A DNA stretch of 64,000 nucleotides from Adlercreutzia agrestimuris (GCF_943193125.1 NZ_CALPCX010000001.1:372001-436000); one strand, 5' to 3'. Shown: positions 30,552-40,305, numbered from the stretch's first letter. Numbers and translations are program-made. Notes: generated by a model not told the origin, from the sequence alone.

Positions 30552-31319
30552 TTAGTTTGCAAACGCGGTCGGCGCCATGAGCACTTTGCCCGTTCCACGA
30601 TACACGTTTACCAAACCTTCGCCCGAAGCTGCTGATCCCAACAGTGACTTCGACGAACGCTCCACCGTAAAGTTAAGCGAAGACGACCAAGCAAGTGCTT
30701 GATTGCCATCAATTTTTAGTGTGTCGTTATCAAGGGTGATCTCAATAAGCTCTTCACGTGGACAGGGAGATTCCAGTGCTAAGGCGCCGTATCCGTTAAT
30801 TGAAAGATTGAATAAGCCTTCGCCACCAGCAACCGCTGACGAAATATTCGAGCGCATCACAATTGAGTGCTGGAGGCTTGAATAGCAAGCCAAAAAGAGC
30901 CCGTCATCAAGCACAATGCTATTACCCCATTCGGCAACATCCAGCAAAATAATGTGCTTATAGGTGGGTTCTAAAACCAAAACGCCAGAGCCTTTATATT
31001 CAGGTTTCACAGCGGACTCACTAGTCACCGCACCGCGAACCATCTTTCCCAAAAAGTCACCAGCGCCTTTAACGCCAGAGGTCAGTTCAACGTCGCCTAC
31101 CATCCACTGCATGGCACCGCTTTGCACGGTAACAGGCGCTTGCGAAAGATCGCAAATTACCTGACGACGACGAACATTCATCTCAGAACTAAACCATGCT
31201 GTGGATGCTGTTTCGGGCATAACTGACAAGTCGCGCTTCCATTCAATCACCTTAAATGCGCCAAGCTGACTGAGTACAGAAACATCGTCGTTACCCTCAA
31301 AGTTGCTTATTTGAAACAT
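30552..31319 (-). CDS. AIM24-family protein
   Basis: A 255-residue beta-rich protein with the AIM24 pattern of glycine-containing hairpins (SGAMQWMVGDVELTSGVKG, GSGVLVLEPTYKHI, AGGEGLFNLSINGYG). Bacterial members are of unknown biochemical role; some sit in stress clusters. AGGAGGATGT gives a strong ribosome site. It converges on the flavin reductase gene with 14 bp between stops. Confidence 0.85.
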   Translation of the reverse strand: MFQISNFEGNDDVSVLSQLGAFKVIEWKRDLSVMPETASTAWFSSEMNVRRRQVICDLSQAPVTVQSGAMQWMVGDVELTSGVKGAGDFLGKMVRGAVTSESAVKPEYKGSGVLVLEPTYKHIILLDVAEWGNSIVLDDGLFLACYSSLQHSIVMRSNISSAVAGGEGLFNLSINGYGALALESPCPREELIEITLDNDTLKIDGNQALAWSSSLNFTVERSSKSLLGSAASGEGLVNVYRGTGKVLMAPTAFAN

Positions 31320-31470
31320 ACATCCTCCTATTACTCTTTTGTGTTGATGTATCTCTTATGAGCGCAGTCATTATATTCCTCTGCGCCGATCAAGAGAATA
31401 TCAGAGCATAAAGAAACACTTTGAGGGCATTCGTGCCTGTCTTTTGAAGCGGTTGTATCGAAGATGAAAC

Positions 31471-31499
31471 GGGCGGCGCAGGGAGGGAATGCGCCGCCC
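31471..31499 (-). terminator. Terminator of the FAD reductase gene
   Basis: GGGCGGCGCA/TGCGCCGCCC 10-bp stem; on the minus strand it is followed by GTTTC. Confidence 0.75.
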
Positions 31500-31533
31500 A
31501 ATGAGTGATCAAGCGTACAGGTGTAAACGAGAC

Positions 31534-33249
31534 TTACTTCGTGCCCAGCACCTTACCAATGGTATATCCCATCAGGCAATTACGCGTGTGTGATAAGCAG
31601 TTCAGGTTATGCGGGTAGGTGTTATAGAACATACCACCCGAAACGATACCAGCTGCATACAGACCTTCAATTGGCTGACGATCAACTTTGAGCACCTGAC
31701 AGTCAGTATTAACCAACAAACCGCCAGCCGTGCACAAGCCGTCCGCAAATTCCTTCGTTGCATAATACGGCGGCGTATCAATAGTCATCATCATAGAACC
31801 AGGCATATCGAAATCAGTATCTTCGCCCGCAGCACACATTTCGTTCCAGTGTTCAATCGTTTCCACAAAGGTATCTGGGTCTACACCCATTTGCTCTGCG
31901 AGCTCTTCTAAGGTATCAGCTTTAAAGGCATTTTCGCTTTGAGCGGCCGCAATCCAAACTTCTTTGGGACCATAGCACGACGAGCTTGGCGTCCAAATTT
32001 TGTCAATCTTGGTATCAAGCGCACTGTCAACAATATAGAAATCGTAGGTGCCTGGTTGATACTGAATTGCCATCGCTAACTGGCCATAAGGATCGTATTC
32101 AGGCGTAAAACGCTTGCCTAAATTGTTCACGCGAACAAATGGCATAAGCTGCTCAGGGTCAAGCATAATGGGCTGCGGGAATTCGTCCTCAGCAGCACCA
32201 ATTGCAATGCCCATCTGCAAGCCGTCGCCCGTATTACCAAAAGCACCCGTCAGCCAAGCACCCGGTACACCACGCGGACGGCAGCGTTCTTTGAGCATCT
32301 GTTCATTAAACTCATAACCACCTGTTGCCAGGACAACGCCTTTTGCGCAATTGTATTGCTCGTATCCATCGGCGCTCTTCACGATAACGCCAGTAACCTT
32401 ACCCGATTCGTCAGTTACCAACTGACATGCCGGAGTCTCAAAGCGAAGCTCAACGCCTGCATCGGTCAAAAATCCTGCCAAGATATCAGCAAGATCACCT
32501 GGCGCGTACGGCAAATTCAGTGATGTGTTCCACGAGCGACTCAATGCCGTTGGATCATACTGCTCGCGAAAATCAGGAAAGTCCCCTGCGGCAAACGTGA
32601 GCGGATAATCGTTAAAATCTTGGTTATCAAAATGGCTGATATACCAATCAACTGCTTCGCCATTGTTTTCAAGATAATGCTGATAAAGCGTCATGTCTGC
32701 CTGGAAAGAGCAGCCAATCATAGCGTCTGACATCCACTCTTGTGTGTCATATTCCATGCCCCAAAACTTGTGAAGCTCAGAGTTGGTGCCTCCGATTGTC
32801 GCGGAGTTATAGTTGCCGCGCGTTTGTTTTTCAACAGCAACCGTCTTCAAACCATGCTCGGCGCACGACAGCGCCGCGGCGTCGCCTGCTGGCCCTAAAC
32901 CGCATACGACAACATCAACATCATGCGTCGCAACAATTTCGTCTGCAGAGATAGGCTCGGCCACGAATGCGATCTTACCTTCGCCCGCAGAGCCAACGGT
33001 AACTTCCTCTACAACAGGCCATACTGCTTTCGCAGGATCAGTGGTCTGCATGCTTGTGCTAGCCGCAGCATCACTTACGCTACCATCCGCAGCAGCACTT
33101 GACGCTGCCTCTTGCGGAGTTTGCGGAGAGCAGCCCGCCATGCCCGCAGCAGCTACTGCACCAGCAGCCATCATACCAGCCAAAAAGCCACGGCGGCTCA
33201 CCCCTTGTGAATGCGTTTCTTGCGTCATGTGTTCCCCATTCTTGCTCAT
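31534..33249 (-). CDS. TAT-exported FAD-dependent reductase of the fumarate reductase type
   Basis: A 571-residue protein. The N-terminus has a twin-arginine signal (SRRGFLAGMMAAG) with a lipobox-like AGC. The FAD domain begins VDVVVCGLGPAGDAAALS (about 110). Later motifs include ATGGYEFN, a substrate domain, and GLYAAGIVSGGMFYNTYPHN near the C-terminus. It matches periplasmic flavin reductases for enoates (fumarate, urocanate and related acceptors) that are numerous in Eggerthellaceae. There is no heme domain, so electrons must come from a separate partner. GGAGGGAG precedes ATG 33,249. The divergent LuxR gene is the likely regulator. Confidence 0.88.
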   Translation of the reverse strand: MSKNGEHMTQETHSQGVSRRGFLAGMMAAGAVAAAGMAGCSPQTPQEAASSAAADGSVSDAAASTSMQTTDPAKAVWPVVEEVTVGSAGEGKIAFVAEPISADEIVATHDVDVVVCGLGPAGDAAALSCAEHGLKTVAVEKQTRGNYNSATIGGTNSELHKFWGMEYDTQEWMSDAMIGCSFQADMTLYQHYLENNGEAVDWYISHFDNQDFNDYPLTFAAGDFPDFREQYDPTALSRSWNTSLNLPYAPGDLADILAGFLTDAGVELRFETPACQLVTDESGKVTGVIVKSADGYEQYNCAKGVVLATGGYEFNEQMLKERCRPRGVPGAWLTGAFGNTGDGLQMGIAIGAAEDEFPQPIMLDPEQLMPFVRVNNLGKRFTPEYDPYGQLAMAIQYQPGTYDFYIVDSALDTKIDKIWTPSSSCYGPKEVWIAAAQSENAFKADTLEELAEQMGVDPDTFVETIEHWNEMCAAGEDTDFDMPGSMMMTIDTPPYYATKEFADGLCTAGGLLVNTDCQVLKVDRQPIEGLYAAGIVSGGMFYNTYPHNLNCLSHTRNCLMGYTIGKVLGTK

Positions 33250-33348
33250 AAGTAACTCCCTCCATTTCGTATGATGTTTTCGCGCGACTTACCTTAGTTC
33301 GCGCTGCCACATTGAGGCGGAGTTTGACATGTCAGGAAGGGATCAGCC

Positions 33349-33371
33349 ATCTACCGAAAGGGTAGATTTTT
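33349..33371 (+). terminator. Hairpin with T run in the divergent intergenic region
   Basis: ATCTACC-GAAAG-GGTAGAT then TTTTT. It may be an attenuator or block read-through ahead of the LuxR gene. Confidence 0.5.
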
Positions 33372-33474
33372 ACAAAGCACCTGATCAGAAAGGCATCTTA
33401 TTAAAGACTTTTTGAAATGCCGAGTTCACAGGCATGCCCTTGCGCTACTATTCATATAAGGAGGGAATAACAGC

Positions 33475-34986
33475 ATGAAGACTCATCAGGCTCACATGAA
33501 AGCCATTGGTGGAAAACGCTCATGGGCAACAGTCATTATTGGCTCAAGCGCACTTTGGGCATGGGGGTTTCTTGCTTACCTGAGCCCCATCTTCATTCCC
33601 GAAATCTTGCCATCAGAAACTCTCTTCACTGACATTAAACTTGAGATGGGCTTCTTCGTATCGCAAGCAACCGTCGTTATTTTCGCAGCTTTTTTGCTGC
33701 TAGCAACACGCAAATATGCGCTCTCTGTTGGGCGCGCTACCCTATTTGCTTGTGCGGTGTTGCTTACTGCGGCAACCTTTTCGCTTCCAATTACCCTCGC
33801 CTCAAACAATCTCATCTTGCTTATTGCTTGCGGTATTGCGAGCGGCGTTGCAGCAACAATTCTTGGTGCAGCTTGGGGCACGCGGTATTCGCTCGAATCG
33901 CATGATGTTTCCAGCATCATCCTTCTGTCGTTTCTTGCCGCATATGCGCTTTATCTTGTACTTAACGTCTTACCTGCTCATGTTGCAGGAATCATTGCTG
34001 CACTGCTTCCCATTCTTTCATGGCTGTTGTGGCTCAAAGACGCGTCCGCTCGCCACGACAGATCTCGCGAGGTGTTCCCTCAGCCACATTCAACTGAACC
34101 ACAATCAATGCCGGGCGAGGTCACGGCAGGCATTTGGGAATCGCGCATTTTACCTTGGAGGACTATCGGCATTATCGTAGTAGCATCTTTTATTGGAAGC
34201 ACCATCGCCTCTCTCATCATGGGCACATCCTACGACGATGCTGCAAGCCTCTTTCCTGGAGGTATTGCTGTATGCAGCTTTATAGCGCTCATGGCGCTCA
34301 TCCCGTTCACTGCAAGCCGCGAGGCGTTCGCCGTTTCTCAGCTCTACCGCATTACCATCACATTCACGGTGGTTGGGCTGATTCTGATCATGATCCTTGG
34401 CACGAGAGGCTTGGCTGTTGGAGGCGCTCTCATTCAAGGATGTGCGATTTTTTTGCAACCGCTCATTTATGTAATCGTCACACGTACAACAAGATCTGAA
34501 GGCTTGTCTCCACTCCTGTCTTTTAGTGTTGCCCAAGCGGTTATTGCTGGCGTCTTGCTTGCTGGCAACTTATTAGGCAAGCTGCTTTTTACGTGGTTCG
34601 GAGCTTATTCGCTGGTGCTTGATATCACCTGCGGCGCAAGCGTGCTCGGCCTCTTTTTCATGTTACTTGCACTTGTTCCCAAACGCGCTACACCAAGCGA
34701 TGAACCTGTTGCCTCTTCGCCCTCCGGCACAAGTACGCCACCCCTTGTTGACGAAACAACCTTCGCGAAAATGCACGGTCTTACTGCCCGCGAAACAGAA
34801 ATTCTTGGCTATCTGGTACGCGGTCGATCTTTGCCGTACGTAGCAAATGAGCTGTTCGTCACAACTGGAACTGTAAAAACCCACGTTCGACACATCTATG
34901 CAAAAACCGGCGTAAACAGCAAGCAGGAACTTTTGGATGCGGTCGAAAAGTTTTCAGACGGCGACCAAGAGATGCCAGGAAGTTAA
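33475..34986 (+). CDS. Membrane-anchored LuxR-family regulator
   Basis: A 503-residue protein. About 12 hydrophobic segments fill residues 15-400, giving an MFS-like sensor. A linker and a LuxR helix-turn-helix follow (LTARETEILGYLVRGRSLPY, then TVKTHVRHIYAKTGV, residues about 435-490). This layout is common in Eggerthellaceae beside respiratory reductases and probably senses their substrate. AAGGAGGG precedes the ATG. It is divergent from the FAD reductase. Confidence 0.9.
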   Translation: MKTHQAHMKAIGGKRSWATVIIGSSALWAWGFLAYLSPIFIPEILPSETLFTDIKLEMGFFVSQATVVIFAAFLLLATRKYALSVGRATLFACAVLLTAATFSLPITLASNNLILLIACGIASGVAATILGAAWGTRYSLESHDVSSIILLSFLAAYALYLVLNVLPAHVAGIIAALLPILSWLLWLKDASARHDRSREVFPQPHSTEPQSMPGEVTAGIWESRILPWRTIGIIVVASFIGSTIASLIMGTSYDDAASLFPGGIAVCSFIALMALIPFTASREAFAVSQLYRITITFTVVGLILIMILGTRGLAVGGALIQGCAIFLQPLIYVIVTRTTRSEGLSPLLSFSVAQAVIAGVLLAGNLLGKLLFTWFGAYSLVLDITCGASVLGLFFMLLALVPKRATPSDEPVASSPSGTSTPPLVDETTFAKMHGLTARETEILGYLVRGRSLPYVANELFVTTGTVKTHVRHIYAKTGVNSKQELLDAVEKFSDGDQEMPGS

Positions 34987-35143
34987 CAACACCGGCGCGA
35001 CCTGCATTACGCGCGTGATCACCCTGCTGCGACCTAGGAAGATGGCGAAAATGCGCGCACCGAGCTGGTGGTCGCACTGATCAGACGCCCCCGGCCGGGC
35101 TGGTGTTCACCCTGTTCAGGCGGCTGTCGGAATGAGCGGTGTG
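34987..35143. other. GC-rich intergenic stretch with an imperfect direct repeat
   Basis: No gene is seen. Two related stretches, CTGGTGGTCGCACTGATCAG and CTGGTGTTCACCCTGTTCAG, lie about 40 bp apart in GC-rich sequence unlike the neighbouring coding DNA. Confidence 0.4.
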
Positions 35144-35340
35144 ATAAAACTTTCTATAAAACACCAAACTTTGGCAGGAAAAGTGCCTGATTAGGTGGAT
35201 TGGGCCTCAAAATGGCTGGAAAAGTCGCCGATTAGGTGGGTCGTCCTCCAAAAACCGCCTAATCGGGCACATTCCCTGCCAAAGTTCGTCAAAAACCGCC
35301 ATATTTTTGTTCATCTCTGTAACAAAATCGTTGCACCAGA
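35144..35340 (+). repeat. Dispersed intergenic repeat, copy 1
   Basis: About 195 bp shared with 46,603-46,798. The core 35,167-35,286 begins AACTTTGGCAGG and ends CCTGCCAAAGTT. Inner arms also pair (GCCTGATTAGG with CCTAATCGGGC). It can fold into a long hairpin and has no coding capacity, like a MITE or large REP element. Confidence 0.8.
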
Positions 35341-35447
35341 TTTGCACCAGCTTTGCGCAGGTTTGCACAGACCTGCACCAGTCTCGCGCAGACCCACACA
35401 GCTTTGCTCAGATTCACACAGTCTCGCACCAGTCTCGGCAAATTTCG
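35340..35447 (+). repeat. Degenerate 10-11-nt tandem repeat
   Basis: About nine units of the type TTTGCACCAG (variants CTTTGCGCAG, GTTTGCACAG, TCTCGCGCAG, ATTCACACAG) follow the dispersed repeat directly. Confidence 0.6.
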
Positions 35448-35492
35448 CCCTATTTTGCTGTTGTCGCAGGTCAACCCCCATTGCCGTAAAAG

Positions 35493-35524
35493 AAAGGTGC
35501 AGCTACCTTGTGAGCTGCACCTTT
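35493..35524 (-). terminator. Terminator of the molybdopterin operon
   Basis: AAAGGTGCAGCT/AGCTGCACCTTT, 12-bp stem; TTTCTTTT follows on the minus strand. Confidence 0.8.
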
Positions 35525-35583
35525 CCGAGCGAGGCACGAAGAGCCTACTGCTTTATATTGCTGTGCGAACCGCTATGCGCACA

Positions 35584-36483
35584 CTAGAAAATCCACGGTT
35601 GCACGATCGTGATCGGAAGTGCTGCACTCACAATCAGCAGACGAAGCACAAAGCCACCAATCAGTACACCAAGATCAGAGAATCCGCTGATCATCTGCCC
35701 GGTACGAGAAGTCTCCATCTCGTGACCAGCAAACCAGAGCATCCAGCATTCAAGCGCAATCGGAATAACCAAACCGATCGCAATAAAGAGCACCCAAAAC
35801 GCGATTGCCCATGAGCCGCTCAGCAACGTCATGACACTATCCCAGCCAGCTTGCGAGGGGTTTGCGGCCGTGATAAACAGCAGCGCCATAACCAGCACGA
35901 TCTCAACAACTGGCAGCCAGAAGTGAAACTTCTTCAGCGACACGACAGCGTTAAACTCAGCTGGCGCCACAAACACACCAGCCAACAGTACAGCAGCCAT
36001 ACCAGTTGACATAGCAGATACCAAAAACAGAATCGGCAGTATTGCATTGTTCCACAGCGGGAATCCTTGGCACACACCCAGCAAGCAGCCAGTGTATACG
36101 GCCACACAAATGCCCATGATCATGCCAATGATATCAAGCCATTTCGGGCTTTCTTTGTGCATGAAGTCCATGATGAGCACAATAAGTGCAACCACCACAA
36201 ACACCGCCAGGAACACAACACCCCAGGTCATAACGGAGCCAAAGTTCGTCAGCAACAAAGCGAAACGCAGCGGGTGCGTAAATCCTGCGTAAGCGTCAGC
36301 CATCAACAAGCACAAGCCAATGATGACTACAACTGGCGCAATAATGTGCCCCACAAAAATGAGCTTCTTGCATTCCGGATGGCGGAAGCGGATAAATACG
36401 GATGTGACGAAGGCGCCACCACCCAAACCAGCTAAGAAGAGATACCACGCAATGATGGATCCCCAAATGGGTTCGTAGGTCAT
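35584..36483 (-). CDS. NrfD/PsrC-type membrane quinol subunit
   Basis: A 299-residue protein with about eight membrane helices (AWYLFLAGLGGGAFVTSVFI at the start, LLMADAYAGFTHPLRFALL). This is the NrfD/PsrC fold that exchanges electrons with menaquinol. ATG 36,483 is chosen with GAGGTG upstream; a GTG nine bases earlier is possible. It is the third gene of a catalytic-FeS-membrane operon and anchors the complex. Confidence 0.9.
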   Translation of the reverse strand: MTYEPIWGSIIAWYLFLAGLGGGAFVTSVFIRFRHPECKKLIFVGHIIAPVVVIIGLCLLMADAYAGFTHPLRFALLLTNFGSVMTWGVVFLAVFVVVALIVLIMDFMHKESPKWLDIIGMIMGICVAVYTGCLLGVCQGFPLWNNAILPILFLVSAMSTGMAAVLLAGVFVAPAEFNAVVSLKKFHFWLPVVEIVLVMALLFITAANPSQAGWDSVMTLLSGSWAIAFWVLFIAIGLVIPIALECWMLWFAGHEMETSRTGQMISGFSDLGVLIGGFVLRLLIVSAALPITIVQPWIF

Positions 36484-36488
36484 CTCAA

Positions 36489-37031
36489 TCACCTCACGTA
36501 ATAGATCTTCGCGCGCGTTAAATCGCCCGCAATCGGATGAGCATCGCGCTCAACAATTGCCTTCGACAATTCTGAGTTCGGATCATCCAAGTCTCCAAAA
36601 ATACGAGCATGCGTCGGGCAAGCCTCTACGCAGGTACAAGACGTCGTACCGTTTTCAGTTTGCACCGCGCAGAAACGGCACTTATCAACAGCACCAGTCT
36701 TGGAATTGCGCACGCGCACCTGATAAGGGCACGCAGACATGCAATACAGACATCCGATGCATCGACCCTGGTCAACCTCGACAATACCATCAGCACCCAT
36801 ATGCGCAGCACCGGTTGGGCACACACTTGCACAGGGAGCATCTTCGCAATGCATGCATTGCAGCGGCACAGACTCTACGCTGACCGTCGGATACGTTCCG
36901 GTCTCTTTGTGCTCGTAGCGAATAAATCCTTCATCGGGCAGAAGATCGTTCTGCCTCTGACACGCCGTACGACAGCTATAGCAGCCAATGCATTTGGTCG
37001 TGTCGATCAACATTCCATAGCGTGTCATCAT
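36489..37031 (-). CDS. 4Fe-4S electron-transfer subunit (DmsB/PsrB/NrfC type)
   Basis: A 180-residue ferredoxin-like protein with four cysteine clusters: CIGCYSCRTACQ, CMHCEDAPCASVCP, CIGCLYCMSACP and CRFC...CTCVEACP. It carries electrons between the NrfD subunit and the molybdopterin subunit. Its start overlaps the end of the catalytic gene (ATGATG) and its stop abuts the NrfD start, indicating coupled translation. Confidence 0.93.
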   Translation of the reverse strand: MMTRYGMLIDTTKCIGCYSCRTACQRQNDLLPDEGFIRYEHKETGTYPTVSVESVPLQCMHCEDAPCASVCPTGAAHMGADGIVEVDQGRCIGCLYCMSACPYQVRVRNSKTGAVDKCRFCAVQTENGTTSCTCVEACPTHARIFGDLDDPNSELSKAIVERDAHPIAGDLTRAKIYYVR

Positions 37032-39196
37032 GCACCTGCCTTCGTTATCGTGACCATGCTCTCCTGCAAAAGCGGTGCGCCGTAGCCGGTCTCAAGGGCA
37101 AATGGTACAAAGCTTGCCTGACGAACACCTAAGTCATTCGCATTCTTTTCGTCTTCGTTTTCAACACCATAGTGGCAAGCCATATAAACTGCCGAAGGCT
37201 CAATCAGCTGCGTAACGTGCGCGTTGAGCGTGGCGGTTGCATGATCATTGGATATCGTAACCTTGTCGCCTTCTGCAATGCCTGCGCGCGAAGCCTCGTC
37301 AGCATTAATCCAAATGCCTTCCAGGTCGTACTCTTTGGCAATGTCTGCAAGCGGCGCTAAGTTGGTTAATTCGGTGGCGAACAACAGCGCCTGATTTCCT
37401 GTTGTCAGACGATACAAACCTTCGGTCTCATCTGAAGCAGTGGGAGCAACCCATACCGGGCAAGCGCTCACGCCAGCAGCATCGGCTGCAGCACTTACGC
37501 ACTCAACCTTGCCACTTGCGGTCGGCCAAGCACCAGCTTGTACCTCAGGTGCGGCAACGTTACAAGAAACCGTACCAACCGTGCAAGCGCCATCGTAGTT
37601 GGTGCCCAAGCAAGAGCACAACGCCTCTGCAGCTTCTTCAACCGTCTGCGGGAATGGTGTAGAAACACCAGCTGATTGTGCCACGGCGGTCATAATATCA
37701 GCTACTGACCAAGCATTATCAACAGCCGGCTCAACTACTGCAGACGACACTGTTACAACCGGCGTCTTTGCGCCTGAGACCACAGGGATCTGAGCGCTTT
37801 CGCTCCACTCTAATTCGGGAAGCACATAGGTGCACTGCTGCGCCGTTTCTGTCATGATTGGCGTCACTGCCACCGTGAGCGAACAAGCTGCCAGCGCCTG
37901 TTCAACATAGGCGGGGTCGGGATATTCAGCCACAATATTTGCATCCACCAAAACCAGGCCGCCTACACTGCCATCATGTGCAAGGCGAATAAGCGTTGCA
38001 GCTGATCCGTCAACTGCCAGCGGAGCTTCGGTTGCCGTGATGTCGGTTGCGGTAGTTGCAACTGGAGCAAAAGCGCAACTTGTCCAGTCAACAGGGGCTG
38101 CAACATATGCGCCGCCCTGAGTATTCCAGCATCCCAAAACGGTGTTTGTAAGTGCAACCGCACGAGCAAGTTCGCCCGTGTTGGCATACGAGCCACCAAA
38201 CATTGCCATCCAGGTCACGTCAATACATGCGGCCGGCGCTGCATTAGCCAAAGACTTCGCAAGTGACACAATTGCATCTGCTGGGACGCCGGTTATTTCA
38301 GCTGCCCATGCAGGCGTATAGTCACTCAGAGCAGCTTTCCACTCAGCAAGACCTTCCATGGTGGCAGCTGCAGCTTGATATAAAGCTGCGTCGTTAAGCA
38401 GCTCGTGCGCAAGCGACAATACAAGCGCAAGCTCAGTACCAGCGCGAACGCCCATAAACTCAGTGGCCAAGCTGGAAGATTGGCTCAAGCGGCTATCTAC
38501 CATCACAATTTGAGCGCCAGCCTCTTTTGCGGCTTCCAATCCTGCCACTGTTCCAGGGTCAGGAGCGTCAATAACACTTGCGCCTAAAATGACAAGCACC
38601 TTCGCATGAGCATAATCAGGCTCATAAGCGCTATAACCAGTGGCCAGCGCTAATCCTGAAGCAATTGAACTATTCGCCGCAGAAGCACTCACGTAGCTGT
38701 TCGGGCTTCCGAAGGCCGCCAACAAACGCGTGGTATACCACTGCGCTGTGGAGGTACCATCGGTAATAGCAGCAATTGCTTGTGGACCTTGGTCGGTTGC
38801 GATGGTTTTGAGATTCGCAGCAATCTCAGTGATTGCGGTATCCCAGTCAATTTCGTCATAGAATCCAGCTGCATTCTTGCGAAGCGGCGTGTTGAGTCGT
38901 TCTTCAACCTGAGATGCGGTTGCAGAACCAAAGCCACGCGCACACAGCGTTCCTGCAGCATACGGATGGGTTGAGTTGCCGATCACTTTATCCAAGGATC
39001 CGTCAACTACATATGCGGCATATCCGCACTGTTTAGGACAGGCGCTGCACTGCGTGTTGACAACCGAAGCGGTATGTTCGGCGGCTTCCGCAGCGTCCGA
39101 TGCGCAGCCATACAGTGACGTGCCCGATGCTGCTAACGCAGCAGTGGCAGCACTGGCGGCTACAAATCCACGCCTGGTAATTGCCTTAGTCATCAT
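37028..39196 (-). CDS. TAT-exported molybdopterin oxidoreductase catalytic subunit
   Basis: A 722-residue CISM protein. It has the twin-arginine signal TRRGFVAASAATAAL, a 4Fe-4S motif (CSACPKQCGYAAYVV...LCARGFG), Mo-bisMGD domains, and a C-terminal cofactor-binding barrel (NDHATATLNAHVTQLIEPS). Where many relatives have the Mo-ligating Cys, the sequence reads SASAANSSIASG, so that Cys seems absent. The protein is unusually alanine-rich. With the two downstream genes it forms a periplasmic respiratory reductase; the substrate (sulfur oxyanion, selenium/arsenic compound or other) cannot be told. Confidence 0.88.
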   Translation of the reverse strand: MMTKAITRRGFVAASAATAALAASGTSLYGCASDAAEAAEHTASVVNTQCSACPKQCGYAAYVVDGSLDKVIGNSTHPYAAGTLCARGFGSATASQVEERLNTPLRKNAAGFYDEIDWDTAITEIAANLKTIATDQGPQAIAAITDGTSTAQWYTTRLLAAFGSPNSYVSASAANSSIASGLALATGYSAYEPDYAHAKVLVILGASVIDAPDPGTVAGLEAAKEAGAQIVMVDSRLSQSSSLATEFMGVRAGTELALVLSLAHELLNDAALYQAAAATMEGLAEWKAALSDYTPAWAAEITGVPADAIVSLAKSLANAAPAACIDVTWMAMFGGSYANTGELARAVALTNTVLGCWNTQGGAYVAAPVDWTSCAFAPVATTATDITATEAPLAVDGSAATLIRLAHDGSVGGLVLVDANIVAEYPDPAYVEQALAACSLTVAVTPIMTETAQQCTYVLPELEWSESAQIPVVSGAKTPVVTVSSAVVEPAVDNAWSVADIMTAVAQSAGVSTPFPQTVEEAAEALCSCLGTNYDGACTVGTVSCNVAAPEVQAGAWPTASGKVECVSAAADAAGVSACPVWVAPTASDETEGLYRLTTGNQALLFATELTNLAPLADIAKEYDLEGIWINADEASRAGIAEGDKVTISNDHATATLNAHVTQLIEPSAVYMACHYGVENEDEKNANDLGVRQASFVPFALETGYGAPLLQESMVTITKAGA

Positions 39197-39241
39197 TGCT
39201 CTATCCTCTCTATTAGAAGGTATATCGATTGGCGAATTCGC

Positions 39242-40084
39242 CTACGACAAACCTTCGACGAGGGTGGCATCTGGAATCAGCGTTGCGGTTGAAACAACTC
39301 CGTTATCCAGTACCTTTTGTGCAATGTCTTCCCAATCAACAAACTTGATTGCACCGTTGGGGCACTGCTCGGCACAACGGCCGCATGAGATGCATTTGGT
39401 TGAAGTGCCTGTTTGTGCATTTACGCGCGGCATATTCCAAGGGCATGCAGCGGTGCACATGCCGCAACCAATGCACACTTCGTCGTCAACAACACGTGCG
39501 CCTGTTTCGGGATCAGCATAAATTGCATGAACCGGGCAGTACTTTGCGCATTGCGGGTCAGCGCATTGCAAACAACCTTGCACGGTGAATTGACAGTCAG
39601 CAAAAATGCCGCCGCCGGTTCCTACGCCTTCGCCGAAGTTATAGTGCTCCCACACATGAACGCGTGAGATTGATTGCTGGGTAACGCCATCGTTTTTCAG
39701 CGTGCACATCATTTCGCAACGCTGGCAACCCGAGCAACGGGCACGGTCGGTCACAATCATCTTTGTTGGGGTGGTACGCAGATCAATGCGTCCAGAGGCA
39801 ATGGCTTGGCTGGTTACTCCCCAGGAAGCCAAGACGCCACCAACTACCAAACCAGCAACGCCGCATCCAGCCATAGCAAGAACTGATCGACGGGTAAAGT
39901 TTGAGTGTTTGGGCTCTGCCTCAGAAGTAGTTGCAGAAGTGTCAGTTACAGGTGCAGTAGCAGCTGTAGCCTTCGCGTCAGAAGCTGCTGTCTGCGCAGC
40001 TGCTTCAGTAGTAGTAGAAGTCGTAGAAGCCTCAGAAGGTGTGACCTTTGGCTCTACCGATTCATTTTTATGGGTGTCAGTCAT
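39242..40084 (-). CDS. TAT-signal 4Fe-4S ferredoxin protein
   Basis: A 280-residue protein. A long Ala/Thr/Glu-rich N-terminal stretch (about 60 residues) precedes a twin-arginine signal (FTRRSVLAMAGCGVAG). It carries four Fe-S motifs (CSGCQRCEMMC, CLQCADPQCAKYCP, CIGCGMCTAACP, CISCGRCAEQCP). It is divergent from the aldehyde ferredoxin oxidoreductase gene and probably supplies or takes its electrons, as in YdhY/YdhV-like systems. An extended N-region before a TAT motif is atypical. Confidence 0.88.
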   Translation of the reverse strand: MTDTHKNESVEPKVTPSEASTTSTTTEAAAQTAASDAKATAATAPVTDTSATTSEAEPKHSNFTRRSVLAMAGCGVAGLVVGGVLASWGVTSQAIASGRIDLRTTPTKMIVTDRARCSGCQRCEMMCTLKNDGVTQQSISRVHVWEHYNFGEGVGTGGGIFADCQFTVQGCLQCADPQCAKYCPVHAIYADPETGARVVDDEVCIGCGMCTAACPWNMPRVNAQTGTSTKCISCGRCAEQCPNGAIKFVDWEDIAQKVLDNGVVSTATLIPDATLVEGLS

Positions 40085-40189
40085 CGTGAACTCCCCTCGC
40101 TCTAATATTTCGCTCAGTAGAGAACTCGAGATTACTAACGCCGCGCAACGATGAGCATATTAACCATCAATGGAGGGTTTGTGTACCCT

Positions 40190-40305
40190 AATTGAGGGGT
40201 TTTTGAAGACGTTTTCTCCCTGCTTGCTCTTGGTAAAACTCTCGTCAACGATTCGTCATATTTTGTCCCCTCATTTCGGGGACGTACCCTGTTTTCCCCT
40301 CATTT
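40190..40305. promoter_or_regulatory. Repeated CCCCTCAwTT motif in the AOR divergent region
   Basis: CCCCTCATTT occurs at 40,267 and 40,296, and its inverse AATTGAGGGG at 40,190. GTCCCC/GGGGAC forms a 6-bp palindrome at 40,265-40,283. These are good candidates for binding sites of a LuxR-type regulator. Confidence 0.5.

Noticed and set aside
35195..35814. Frames across the dispersed and tandem repeats
   Set aside because: They follow repeat structure, run antisense into the NrfD gene and have no coding character.
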